Shown piece after piece: positions 22,105 to 32,413 of a stretch of 64,000 nt of DNA. This DNA is from Triticum aestivum. Taxonomy: Eukaryota; Streptophyta; Magnoliopsida; Poales; Poaceae. A program made the translations under genes and the position numbers. The notes beneath the pieces were generated by a model, which was not told the origin of the DNA, ran no database searches, and saw nothing but the letters and a program-made list of their open reading frames with translations. The stretch lies in contig NC_057795.1 in the NCBI RefSeq assembly GCF_018294505.1, forward strand, positions 520,505,512 through 520,569,511, in the 5' to 3' direction. Every line of letters starts with the position of its first letter. Position 1 is the stretch's first letter.

Positions 22105-23063
22105 TGTCGGATTTCATGTTCCGGCAGACCCTCAAGGTTCGAACTCTGGGGTGCACGCGGAGATCACACCTCCTGCCTACCCATGTCTCGTCGTCTCGCA
22201 AGGATCTAAAACTACATGAATAACAACACAAGGGACACGAGATTTATACTGGTTCAGGCCACCATTGTGGTGTAATACCCTACTCCAGTTTGTGGTGTGT
22301 GGATTTCCTTAGGGGCTGATGATGAACAATACAAGGAAGAACAGCCTCGCGAGGGTCTATTCTTTGCTGGAGAGATGAACTGCTAAGGGGAGTTCAGTCG
22401 CCTCTCTCTCTCTCTCTATCTCCAGATGTAGATGCCCAAAATCTCCTCTCTCTCTCTCTCTCTCTCCAAATGCAGATGCCTCTACCCTGTGGGTGGCTAG
22501 TCCTATTTATAGGCGGAGGCCCTGGGCCTCTCCCCAAATATTGAGCGGGAAGGGCGCCAACAATTGGCCATTTTGAAGGGGAACATCTAGTACACTTATC
22601 CTAACTACAGTTGGTCCTCCCCTGCCAAAGACCCTGACGATGACGCCGGCTTGGGCTCCACGATGACCTCCATCCTGTCGTCCCGCTGGTCTTGGTGTTG
22701 TTGCACCGAAATGGTTGCCTTTGCTTGATACTCTTCCCTGCACTTGGCCCCTTTGCACCAAAGAGGAAACAAGGACTCTGCGCAGGCCGGCGCCCGCTTG
22801 GCACCCGCCTGTCCTTGGTCTTCACGGCTTGCGTCATGGGCACCTCGTGAGGTACCCCGCCTTGATCTCTCCGCCTCCTCGCGAGCCAGCCTGATGAGGC
22901 CGTGCCCGAGGAAGCCTCCTATCGTCCGCCCGGCGAGGCTTGGCCCCTCGCGAGGGTCTTGAGCATGTGTTGATGAAGATGGGTCGTACTAGGCCACTCC
23001 TTGAGCCACGCCGCAGGCCGCAGGCAGGCAAGTCTGGGTACCCCCGTTCCCAGAACACCGACA
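22105..23063 (-). repeat. 3' LTR of Gyp-1 (959 bp)
   Basis: It starts TGTCGGATTTC and ends AACACCGACA on the plus strand. A minus-strand TATAAATA box is at 22504-22511. Two CT microsatellites lie at 22402-22417 and 22446-22466. Confidence 0.95.
22402..22466. repeat. CT microsatellites in Gyp-1 3' LTR
   Basis: Two CT runs are separated by about 28 bp of unique sequence. The corresponding place in the 5' LTR (30809-30897) has a shorter first run and an added TA tract. Confidence 0.9.
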
Positions 23064-23077
23064 GTAGCCCCCGGACC
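23064..23077 (-). promoter_or_regulatory. Polypurine-tract position of Gyp-1
   Basis: On the minus strand GGTCCGGGGGCTAC abuts the 3' LTR start. The same motif abuts the 3' LTR of Gyp-2. Confidence 0.55.
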
Positions 23078-23362
23078 TAAGGCACGCCTGGACTTGGCTT
23101 AGCAGAGAAGCAAAGGGGCAAGTGTGAAGCGTCGCGCGTCCCATCATCCTGCGGCCTTGGGTGCCGCGTTGCGGTTGATTGGACGTGGGTGTCGCTGCTC
23201 CCCACGGCGCCTTGGCAACTGCACGAATTGACAAAAGAGCGGTACCCATCTAGGCTTACCTTCTTTACCTTCTCCAGTCATTGCCCAAATCCCCTTTCTC
23301 GCTCCTACCCTTCTCGCTTCTGAAATCCCCAAATCTACTCCAACCCTGCATCCTAGCAAGGC
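23078..23362 (+). promoter_or_regulatory. Upstream region of the Gyp-1 aORF
   Basis: This holds the presumed promoter and 5' leader of the aORF. The stretch around 23160-23235 (GATTGGACGTGGGTGTC ... CTTGGCAACTGCA) is clearly similar to 48165-48235 in Gyp-2, where it precedes a different cargo gene. No clear TATA box is seen here. Confidence 0.5.
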
Positions 23363-25964
23363 ATGGCGCCTTGCCAGAACCCGGCCGGAGCATGGTACTC
23401 GCCCGCTCTGGATCCTCCGAATGTGTCGGGGAAGAACCTTGCCCTGACGCGCCAGATGATGGTGGCGCAAGGCAACGACGGGGCGGCCGTGCTTAAGGTT
23501 GGTTCCACCCTTCCCGAGGACGAAGGAAGCACCTTCTACCCGCTCTTCGTGAGCGCCATCGCCGCCGGTCTGGTGCCCCCCTTTTCCGAGTTCTTCCTCT
23601 CTGTTCTCCACCATTACAACCTGCTAGCTCTGCATCTCCATCCCAACTCTCTTCTTCTCCTAGCGATTTTCGCCTACTACTGTGAGGCTCATGTCGGGGT
23701 AAGGCCCTCGGTGGCCTTGCTACGCCATTACTTTTACCTCCGGGTCTCTCGCGGCCCCATCACCGCGTGCGCGAGCTTTGTCGCGTATGGCAGCTCCAAT
23801 GCCATCTTGAAGCCCGGGAAGAGGATTGAAGGCTTCAGGAGCAAGTGGGTCATGGTGGATTCTAGGCGCATCCATCCTCGGCTGATTCTGCCCACGAGGC
23901 AGCCTGAGTCTGTCGACGCTTGGTCCCGCATGGAGCTCATCAATCCCCGCGCGAAACTGGTGCTGGAGAGGATGGACGCGGACCTGTGGCCGGGCAACAT
24001 GGCGACGGCGAAGCTGACCGGGGCATCGCTCCTGAGGGAGTTCCTGGAACACCAGGTGGCTCTACTTCAGGAACATTCGCTCCCGTTGTGGAGGCTCGGG
24101 GGGGGGGGGCGACGCCGCCCCTCGCCCGAGCTCCATAGTCCTGGCCAACGAAGATCTGGTCGTGGTCCTCCAATCCTTGGTTGGGTGTGATGTGGCGAGA
24201 CTGGAGGGTGCTCCTGTGCCCCTGTTCCTATGGGAGGATTGGGAGCAGGTGGTGAACTCCATGCCCGCTTTCGATGGGGACGGGCCTGTGCCCGCGGAGG
24301 TTCCCGAGGACCTGGCGGCCTTGGCGATGGTGAACGTATCCTCCGGCGACTCCAGCGGAGAGGAGGAAGAAGAGAAGCAGGAAGAGGAGCCCGATTCCGA
24401 GGCGACCGACGGGGAGTCGAGGGCACCCCTCCCTCGGCGTAGGTCCCGCGCCCTTCGCCTCATGCCGGACGACGACGAGGATGGCAACGAGCGAGACGGT
24501 GAGTGCCCACCCCTGATCCCGAAGAAGGATAGGACGGGGCTGGTTCCCCGCGGGTCTGCTCTGGCTCCGAGGCGATCTGCAGACGCGCCTCCTGCTCCCG
24601 AGCCTCTTGAGGTTGATCCCAGCAGCCAACTCTCGGGCTTCAAGTTCGGCCGGAGGTTGCTTGAGCCCGCGAGCGATGACCAGTAAGTACTTGATTCTCG
24701 TTTTGCTTCTTGCTTTGTTGTTGAGGCTTGACGTCCATATTCGTTGGCTAGGCCGGTGTCTGTGGCGAAAAAGCTGAAGGGGGCTCCTGAGGTTTCGTCT
24801 GAGGCAGCACCTCCATCCGCGGGAGAAGAGGGCGGCAAGACGCGGGCCTCTCCTTCCCAGTCATCCTCGTGAGGCCTGGTGGGGCTAGCTAGGGCGAGCT
24901 CAGCCCCCCTGGCCCGAGCGACTCCCGAGGTGTCCTTGCCTGATGCCACTGCCGCATTCGTCGGGGCGCAGAAGGTCCCGACTCGTGGTGATGTGATTAC
25001 GCTGCCGTCTTCTCCCCCTACTCCGCCAACTGCCATCTCTCCGACTCGTTCTACTTTCCTGGATCATGCTGCTGCTGAGCTGGACCGGCTGCGGAAAGAT
25101 CTTCTCGGCGCCGACCCTCGCTTGGTGGTCGGGCGCCTGGAGCTGGCCTCTGGCTGGGTTCGCTCTGATGCTTCAGTCCAAGCGGCGCTGGCTCAGGCCG
25201 CGAAGGCTTGCGACGAGGAGAAGCAGGCCATCCTCGAGGCGAAGGATGCTCGCGACGCTGCCTTGGGTGAGGTTGCGGATGTCCGGGGTCATTGGGAGGT
25301 GCTAGAGAGCGAGCTGCAAGGCCTGCACGACCAGCTTGCCAAGGAGGCCCGTGTCCGCCAGCAGAAGGATGAAGACATAAAGGCTCGTGAGGCGGCCGCC
25401 AAGGACCGGGATGACAAGCTTGATGAGCGCCATGGCCGCTTAGGTGCACTGGAGCAGGCATTGGAGGCGAAGAGGATCGAGCTGGACGGCAAGGCGCGGG
25501 TCCTGGCCGAGGACCGCATGGCCTTCGCGAAGCACGAGGAGAAGGCTCGCACCTTGCTGAAGTCGCTTTATGACAGTGGCCTGGAGAGCCCGCTGGCCGG
25601 CGCCAAGGACGTCCCTACCAAGTTGCTTCCCTTCCTGGTCCGCGCCCTTGAAGATGTCTCCCTTGGCCTTGTCCCCATGGCTGAGGCCGAGGCACGTGTC
25701 CTTTCTTCCGTAGCACTGACGCGTGTCTTCACCCACGTCTACCTTCGCGACCCCGACATTGACCTTGATAGCCTGCTGGAGCCTGTGAGCGGCGAGCTTG
25801 CCGCTGTTGCTGCTGAGGCCATGAAGGACCGAGCAGAGGGTCTGCTGGCGAAGTTCCGGACCTTCAGCACCAAGCCAAAGCGAGGCGCTGCCGATCCTGA
25901 GGCTCCACGAGGTGAAGTCGCCCAGCACAGCTCCGTCACCAGCGATGGCACCGCCAGAAAGTGA
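23363..25964 (+). pseudogene. Gyp-1 antisense aORF (Transposase_28-like plus coiled coil)
   Basis: ATG at 23363 opens a frame of about 275 codons. It contains FSEFFLSVLHHYNLLALHL and ILAIF-like and CEAHVGVRPSVALLRHYF segments typical of the plant Transposase_28 family. A run of ten G at about 24099-24108 coincides with a frame change into an acidic, serine-rich region (to 24686). GTAAGT after GACCA (24684-24689) and an acceptor near 24752 suggest an intron. A TGA near 24870 breaks the next part. From 24879 to 25964 one open frame encodes about 360 residues with a long alanine- and glutamate-rich coiled coil (about residues 60-230). It is antisense to pol, and its role is unknown. Confidence 0.75.
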
Positions 25965-27455
25965 CCCCTTCGCAACTCCCGTCCTGCTTTTAGCTCCTGC
26001 AACATGCATCATGCCTCGTGGAGGCGTTTAAACTTGTGTTTGGTGTTGTCAAAGCACCTATGGACTGCAATATTTGCTTTTGAATTCCTTGAGATTTGCG
26101 ATTTTCCTTCGTACTTGCTTGTGTTCTACGTCGATAAAGCCCGGCCCCGCGCATACCTCGGCCGCCGTTAGCCCCAATCGGAAACCAGGACGGGACCAAG
26201 GAGTGAGGGGCTACGTGACAAGTTAGGCTCCTGAGTCGCGATGCTCAGGAGTCCCCCTTGACGCACGAATAGCAAGCAGGGAGGTGAGATGTATGGGTAA
26301 ATTTACCGTTCTACGTCGGCAGAGCCTGGCCCCGCGCATACCTCAACCGCCGTTAGCCTTTCAGAACTAAGGGGTGAGGGGCTACGTGACCAGTTAGGCT
26401 CCTGAGTCGTGATGCTCATGATTCCCCCTTGACGTTCAAATGGCCTTCATACCTTGGCTCCGCTCGGGGAGAGGCGAGCGACGAACCAGGCCCGAGGGGC
26501 CTGTCTGGGTGGCGTGCGCCTGGGCGTGACCCAGACGTAGCCCCCGTGCCCAGCCCCCTCGCGCGGCACTCCCGAGGGGAGGCGTTGCGATGAGGCCGGC
26601 CATTGAGCTCTGGGCTCCCTGAGGTTGATGCGGCCGGGGGCCACCCTCAGTTATTTATCACCAGCGCGGAGCATAGAGCTTCCATATGTGTACGGGCATA
26701 GCCGCTCCTCGGGAGTGTCGTCAGCCAGCGCGGAGCATGGTGCTTCCACTGGTGCGTCGGAGGGGCTCCCCTCCGGGAGGATCCCCTGGGGCATGTACAG
26801 CCTAGCCCTGACACGTGGCTGGCACGGTAGGGCCTGACGAGGTGTATCTGGGCACCCGTGAGCCCGCGCGGGACTCACGGGGCCCACCTCAAGGCGGGTT
26901 GCGCCTGGCTCTAGGCCTTTACTTGTAATGTGTTCCTGCAAATTTGGTTAGATGTCGGTGCTCTACATCCTCGGGTCCCGGCCCTCGAGCGGGCTCAGCC
27001 GCGCTTGTATGCCAGGTCGCGATGTCGTGGACAAGGCCAGAGGGTGACCGCTGGAGAGCCAGTAAGAGCCCATGAGTCGCGATGCTCAGGTAACCCCCCC
27101 CCCTTTAACGTGCAAGCAGCCGACATGGAGGAAGAAGGGTGTCGTGGACAGGCATCAAATAGCAATCATGATGGGTCCACGCACGACTCGAATAAACGTG
27201 AGAGGAATACATGCCACTCGGTCTGGCCCGAGTGGCTTGGGGATAATGCAGCCCAAAGGGCGCCCCCAATAAAGTAAACTAAAAACATGAACCAAAGGGA
27301 TACATGCCGCAGGGAGGGATCCACGCGGCCTAGGAATGATGCAGCCCTGGGGGGGCGCTCCCAGCTGAAAATGAAACTCGAAGGATGTCACTTGATGATG
27401 CTGAAGATGAAGGGATGCTAAAGTAGCGGACGGCGTGCGCTGCGGAAGCCGATCT
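25965..27455. other. Gyp-1 spacer between aORF and pol remnant
   Basis: No coding region is recognisable. It holds the 3' flank of the aORF, an imperfect tandem repeat (26118-26434) and a GC-rich stretch with further weaker repeats of TGAGTCGCGATGCTCAG near 27071. The missing RNase H and integrase would be expected to lie between pol and this spacer. Confidence 0.6.
26118..26434 (+). repeat. Imperfect tandem repeat in Gyp-1 spacer
   Basis: A unit beginning TTCTACGTCG and ending CCCCCTTGACG occurs at about 26126-26262 and again at about 26310-26434. It contains CCCCGCGCATACCTC, CCGCCGTTAGCC and GGCTCCTGAGTCG. The two copies are separated by about 45 bp. A third fragment (TGAGTCGCGATGCTCAG) is near 27071. 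Confidence 0.8.
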
Positions 27456-28001
27456 TCACGAGCCCCCAGGCCCACGAGCGTCGGGAGGCTCCGGGGGTGC
27501 TGGCGGCCCCTCTAGGACCATCTCCATCTCCGCCAGGACTGTGGAATGCCTAACCGCTTGAGCCTCCAAGATGCTCCTCATGAGGTGTTGACGCACAGCA
27601 GCCGCGTTCGGCAGGCCATAAGGCATGCGAACATAGCTGTGGGGTGGATCTTCGCAACGTCCCACGCGTGAGGGCCAGAGGCGCTCTTGAGAGGCGGCTC
27701 GGTTGAGTCCTGGTATGTCGATGCAGACGCGCAGCCCACCATACTCGCCTGGATGGGGAGCTACTGCGGGTAAGCGGCGGCTGCCACACATGACTCTTGA
27801 CTCCTGCAGCTCCTGAATGATCTCACTGACGAACTCCCGAGGGTTTGGCCCTCCTTGCCTTGCTCCTTCCTGAGGGAAACGTGCGTTGAAGCATGCCTCC
27901 AAGTGGTGCCCGAGAGCCTCCCTCGTGATCTTAGCATAGTCGATGGCCCTCCAGGAGAGAGCCCCCAAGCCTCGCTCGAGGAGGGAGCCGGGCGCGCCTT
28001 C
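27456..28001 (-). pseudogene. Gyp-1 reverse transcriptase remnant without catalytic core
   Basis: In the same frame as the protease, the sequence gives LRVCIDIPGLNRAA, similar to the RT motif for incoming nucleotide and template contact, and then YVRMPYGLPNAAAVRQHL, similar to the FxxMPFGLxNAxATFQ motif. The span between them and everything from the YxDD box onward is missing or unrecognisable. The frame stays open for 170 codons to 27456, so deletion kept the phase. RNase H and integrase are absent. Confidence 0.65.
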
Positions 28002-28676
28002 CTATGCGACAGAAGGAGGCGCCCCCTGAACAGGCACGGACCCTGAGGGGACTGCCTCCTGAGGGGTCGAACCAGGCGATGTCTTCTTCTTCTTAGGAGC
28101 AGCCTCGGGAAGCCTCCCGCTCCTGTGATCTGGGTCTTCAATGGATGCGGCTTGGAAAGCACGCTCCAGAGAACACACAACGTCTCTCTCTTCAGAAGGC
28201 ACCGTGATGACCCCACCGCTTCCTGGCATCTTGAGGACATTGTAACTGTGATGAGTCACGGCCATGAACTTGGCCAGGGCTGGGTACCCGAGGATGGCAT
28301 TGTACGGCAGGCGAATGTGAGCGACGTCAAAGTCAATGAGCTCAGTGCGGTAGTTGTCGCGCTTCCCGAAGGTAACAGGAAGGCGGACCTGCCCTATCGG
28401 AACCGTGGAACCATCAGTGACTCATGAGAAAGGCTTGGTTGGCTGCAGCTGATTGTAGGGCACTTGGATATTGTTGAACGTCTCGACGGATAGGACATTG
28501 AGCCCTGCTCCGCCGTCGATGAGGGTCCTGGTGACTTGCACATTGCTGATGATTGGGGAACAAAGCATCGCGAGGACTCCGGCTGTGGTCACGGAGCTGA
28601 TCTGCTGAACTAAACGTGATGGCGCACGCTGACCACCTGAGAGGGCGTGTGGCCTCAAGCTTGGGGAGGACTGCAT
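28002..28676 (-). pseudogene. Gyp-1 aspartic protease region
   Basis: The active-site strand reads VTRTLIDGGAGLNVLSVETF with the catalytic Asp intact (near 28505-28520). One stop at 28422-28424 follows KPFS. The same frame then continues through TELIDFDVAHIRLPYNAILGYPALAKFMA, the conserved second half, to a lysine-rich linker. The frame differs from the main gag frame, so a frameshift lies at the gag-protease junction. Confidence 0.8.
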
Positions 28677-30440
28677 TCACTTCGAGAGCAAACTGCTTGA
28701 AGATGCGTTGAGAGGCCGGGGCTTGAGCGCCGCCCAAGATGCAAGCGATTGCGCGTGGCTCCTGGAAGCCTCCAGCCCCCTCGTCCTGATGATGGTCTTC
28801 ATGCCTCCTCGGCTGTGGTGGCAGAGGAGGGAGTCCCGCGTTGCCTTGTGGGCGATCCTCGCGAGGCTGATCTCTCCAACCCCCCTCGCGAGGTGGGTCC
28901 CTCCAGCCTCCCTCACGAGGCTGGTCCTGCCAGCGGTCCTCGCGAGGTCGATCACGCCACCCTTGGCGAGGGCCACGGTCTTCCCGTCGTCCTCCACCTC
29001 TTCCTCCTCCTCGGCCATAGCCCCGGTCGCGGCGCTCGGGGCGTCCGCCGGCACGCACGTCCCGCACGGCCCTGAGCTCTTCGCTGCCCTTGGATGACTC
29101 AGGCTGATCCCTGACTTGCTTGGTGTCCGGTTCTGCTGCAAGTACGGAAGCCCGCTTGCGCTTTACATCCTTGGCCTTGGGTTTCTTCTCTTCTAGGTCA
29201 GAAGTTGGCAGCTCGAGGAGGGAAAGGCACCCTTCCTCAGCCCTAGCGCACTTGGTCGCCAAATTGAACAGCTCCAGGGAGGTGCACAGGTCCTCATGGA
29301 TCGCAAGCTCCTCCTTCATCTTGACGTCACGTACGCCATCGGAGAAGGCTAAGATGATGGCCTCCTCAGACACCTTGGGGATCTTAAGGTGAGCGCTGTT
29401 GAAGCACTGGATGAACTTATGCAGGGTCTCTCCTGGCTGCTGCTTGATGCGGCGCAAGTCGATCATGGCAGGGGGGCGATCGCGGGTGCCTTTGAAGTTG
29501 GTGATGAATCGGGTGCGCATCTCGTCCCAGGAGGATATCGTGCCAGGAGCCAGGTTCAGGAGCCAGGTGCGGGCGCCGTCCTTGAGCGCCATGGGGAACC
29601 AGTTCGCCATGACCTTCTCGTCCCCGTTGGCGGCTTCGATGCCCAGCTCATAGGGCTGGAGGAACTCCATAGGGTCAGTCGTGCCATCGTAGCGCAGGGG
29701 CAGATCTGGCTTGAACTTGCCCGGCTAGGCCACGCTGCGCAGCTCGGCGGTGAAGGCATGGCAGCCTGCAGTGGCCGCGGGAGGCCTTGGATGATGGAGA
29801 GCTTGATATTGGAAGTCTCTGTGCACTGCCGCCAGGTGCAGCGCGGGGTCTTGATGTGCTAGAGCAGGAGCGCGTTCGTGCCGGACCGGTGCGGGGAGCA
29901 CACAGGCAGCTTCTTGGGGGCGAGGGATCTCTTGGCAGCTCTTCTCTTGCTGTGCTGGCACCGAACAGAGTGGGTTCCGCCCAGGGGCCATGCGCCTTGG
30001 GGCAAAGGCACCTTCTTGAGGGGGAGACGGCTGAGGCGCCCCCGGAGCTTTGTCGCCCGTGCAGGGCGGGGCGCGGGGGCGCCCCCAGCGGTGCTGACGA
30101 GCTCGAGGATGCGGGTGAGCCACTCATCATAGAAATCGTCGACGGGACGGTAGTGTAGGAGCTCCCGCACCAGGAGCAGCGTGGCGTGCGCGTCCGCAGG
30201 GGCGCGACAGATGTGGGACGAGGAACCGGCTGGAGTCAGCGACAGGGTGGCGGTGCGGCCTTCTCGCTACACCGAAGGATGCAGGGACGACGCCTGCTGC
30301 TCGTTCCCCGCCGGGCCGGTGGCGGCGTTGACGGCAGGCGACGGGGTATGGCGGGGGCGCCCGCCGACAGGGGCCATCTGGGCGACGCGAGTGGCGAGAG
30401 CGGCCCGGCGCTCGGCACGGGCTCGACGAGCGTCTGACAT
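28677..30440 (-). pseudogene. Gyp-1 gag, frameshifted
   Basis: The start ATG at 30440 gives MSDARRARAERRAALATRV, nearly the same as the Gyp-3 gag start. A stop at 30267-30269 and a frameshift near 30060 break the N-terminal part, and TAG at 29725-29727 (from a likely Trp codon) precedes the main block. From 29670 the open frame gives the retrotransposon gag core (MANWFPMALKDGARTWLLNL, FIQCFNSAHLKIP). A highly basic arginine- and glycine-rich repeat region (RGGGRGGGR and WRDQPREG units near 28850-29030) follows, likely RNA-binding. Confidence 0.8.
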
Positions 30441-30491
30441 GGATGCGACGGGCGGCGAAACACGAGGCGACGGAAGGCAGATTCTGACGCG

Positions 30492-30511
30492 CCCCGACCT
30501 GGCGCGCCAAA
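30492..30511 (-). promoter_or_regulatory. Primer binding site of Gyp-1
   Basis: The minus strand reads TTTGGCGCGCCAGGTCGGGG directly after the 5' LTR. Gyp-2 (54769-54788) and Gyp-3 (63421-63440) have near-identical sites. The tRNA is not assigned. Confidence 0.65.
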
Positions 30512-30850
30512 TGTCGGATTTCGGGTTCCGGCAGACCGTCAAGGTTCAAACTCTGGGGTGCATGGGGAGATCACACATCCTTCCTACCCATGTCTCGTCG
30601 CCTCACAAGGATCTAAAACTACACGAAGAACAACACAAGGGACACGAGATTTATACTGGTTCAGGCCACCATTGTGGTGTAATACCATCCTCTAGGTTAT
30701 GGTGTGTGGATTGCCTCAGGGGCTGATGATGAACAATACAAGGAAGAATAGCCTCGCGAGGGTCTGTTCTTGGCTGGAGCGATGAACTGCTAAGGGGAGT
30801 TCAGTCGCCTCTCTCTCTCTCTATCTCCAAATGTAGATGCCCAAAATCTC

Positions 30851-30884
<34 letters not shown>

Positions 30885-31487
30885 GTATATATATATGCAG
30901 ATGCCTCTACCCTGTGGGTGGCTAGTCCTATTTATAGGCGGAGGCCCTGGGCCTCTCCCCAAATATTGAGCGGGAAGGGCGCCAACAATTGGTCATTTTG
31001 AACGGGAACATCTAGTACACTTATCCTGACTAAAGTTGGTCCTCGCCTGCCAAAGACCCTGACGATGACGCCATCTTGGGCTCCATGATGACCTGCATCC
31101 TGCCGTCCCGCTAGTCTTGGTCTTGTTGCACCGAAATGGTTGCCTTTGCTTGATACTCTTGCCTGCGCTTGCCCCTTTGCACCAAAGAGGAAACAAGGAC
31201 TCTGCGCAGGCCGGTGCCCGCCTGGCGCCCGCCTGGCCTTGGTCGTCAAAGCTTGCGTCATGGGAACCTCGTGAGGTACCCCGCCTTGATCTCTCTGCCT
31301 CCTCGTGAGCAAGCCTGATGAGGCCATGCCCGAGGAAGCCTCATGTCGTCCGCCCCGCGAGGCTTGGCCCCTCGCGAGGGTCTTGAGCATGTGTTGATGA
31401 AGATGGGCCTTATTGGGCCACTCCTTGAGCCACGTCGCAGGCCGTAGGCAGGCAAGTCTGGGTACCCCCATTCCTAGAACACCGACA
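30512..31487 (-). repeat. 5' LTR of Gyp-1 (976 bp)
   Basis: It pairs with 22105-23063. A minus-strand TATAAATA box is at 30929-30936. It is followed on the right by TSD ATGAC at 31488-31492. Confidence 0.95.
30851..30897. repeat. CT/TA compound microsatellite in Gyp-1 5' LTR
   Basis: A CT run passes directly into a TA run of about 30 bases broken by one TG. The 3' LTR has only CT at this place, so the TA part is a gain in this copy. Confidence 0.9.
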
Positions 31488-31492
31488 ATGAC

Positions 31493-31584
31493 CAGGTAGC
31501 ATTAGCTGCTAAGTATTCCCAACAGGATTGTAAGCTAGATAGCTTGTTAGATGGTATAGAGGAGGAATATAGTCAGTCCAAGTG
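31493..31584 (+). pseudogene. Last exon end of the Fat-2 aORF, beyond Gyp-1
   Basis: Joined to 22104 after removing one ATGAC copy, the frame reads VYD-QVALAAKYSQQDCKLDSLLDG and stops with TGA at 31582-31584. Fat-3 has the uninterrupted version at about 58066-58150. This confirms that Gyp-1 split a single exon. Confidence 0.8.
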
Positions 31585-32413
31585 ACTGTGTAATGTAATG
31601 GGCATAAGTACCTCCTAGCCGGATTAAAATCATTTGTCATGGAAGACCTTTTAGTTTCAGCCCCCGGATCCTACAGTCCGGGATGTGTCCGAATACCCGC
31701 TCAGTTATACGAAACCGGGGTATGCATGGAGACCAGGCGTAGGGGTCATAAGTGCTTGAACAGACAAGTACCCAACTAGTTATGTTATATTACATGGATA
31801 GTAAGAAACAGCTTCCATGGAGAATAGTTCCATTAGGGGTTCCTTTCCCTGGGTATGCATGCGCCAATGCGCATGTCCGGACTGCGAATGATGGCGCAGT
31901 ATACAAGACTTCTGGGGATTTTTGTTGTAACCAACGAATACATCCTTTGTTCACTGATCGAATATTCTCTTAAGGAAACTAGCTTTCGGCTTCACCCAGT
32001 CTGGGGTACACAGCCGGCTGAACCGGCAGTAACAATCGCAGAGATGCTCCCCTTATGCCCTAGCCGAATTAACGGGAACGTAGGGCATAAACACAAGAGC
32101 CAGGCAACCCAGCTTGGCCACATCTTAAGTCATATCAATGCATATAATGGTGAAGAAAAGGCACATATGGAAAAAGAACACATATGTGATGGTCAAAAAG
32201 CCATTTAAAGTAATTATTTGTAGCTTCCGAATAGCAAGCCCCCAGGTATTTCTTAGACGCATAGTGTGGCCGGAGTAACCCGGGAGTCCGCATTATAAAG
32301 TACTTTGTGTGAAGAGAGAAAGAGAAAAAGGAAAAATGGGGGTTGAGAAAGGAAAAATGGGGTGGAGCGTAAGTAAAAAAGGGGGAGTAAGGAGACGAAC
32401 GTTGAGTTCGGCG
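31585..32413 (-). other. Fat-2 spacer between integrase end and aORF end
   Basis: No protein is recognised. It is similar to the corresponding spacer of Fat-3 (58151-58881), including a TCGGCTTCACCCAGTCTG block (31987 and 58583) and a TATGCCCTAGCCGAA block. Purine-rich A/G runs occur at 32300-32400. Confidence 0.7.

Larger units (their letters stand above)
22105..31487 (-). mobile_element. Gyp-1: Gypsy-type element with most of pol deleted, inserted in Fat-2
   Basis: LTRs of 959 and 976 bp and TSD ATGAC (22100-22104 and 31488-31492) define it. It interrupts the last aORF exon of Fat-2; the uninterrupted relative is seen in Fat-3 near 58066. Gag, protease and a shrunken RT remnant lie on the minus strand (30440 to 27456). 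RNase H and integrase are missing. A plus-strand aORF occupies 23363-25964. The LTRs are related to those of Gyp-2 and Gyp-3. It is non-autonomous in its present form. Confidence 0.95.

Noticed and set aside
23363..24190. Treating the Gyp-1 plus-strand frame as a host gene
   Set aside because: It lies between LTRs in the slot used by aORFs in related elements and has the Transposase_28-like core, so it belongs to the element.
31585..32413. Possible MITE or small gene in the Fat-2 spacer
   Set aside because: The same sequence is present at the same position in Fat-3, so it is part of the element; no terminal inverted repeats or duplications were seen.
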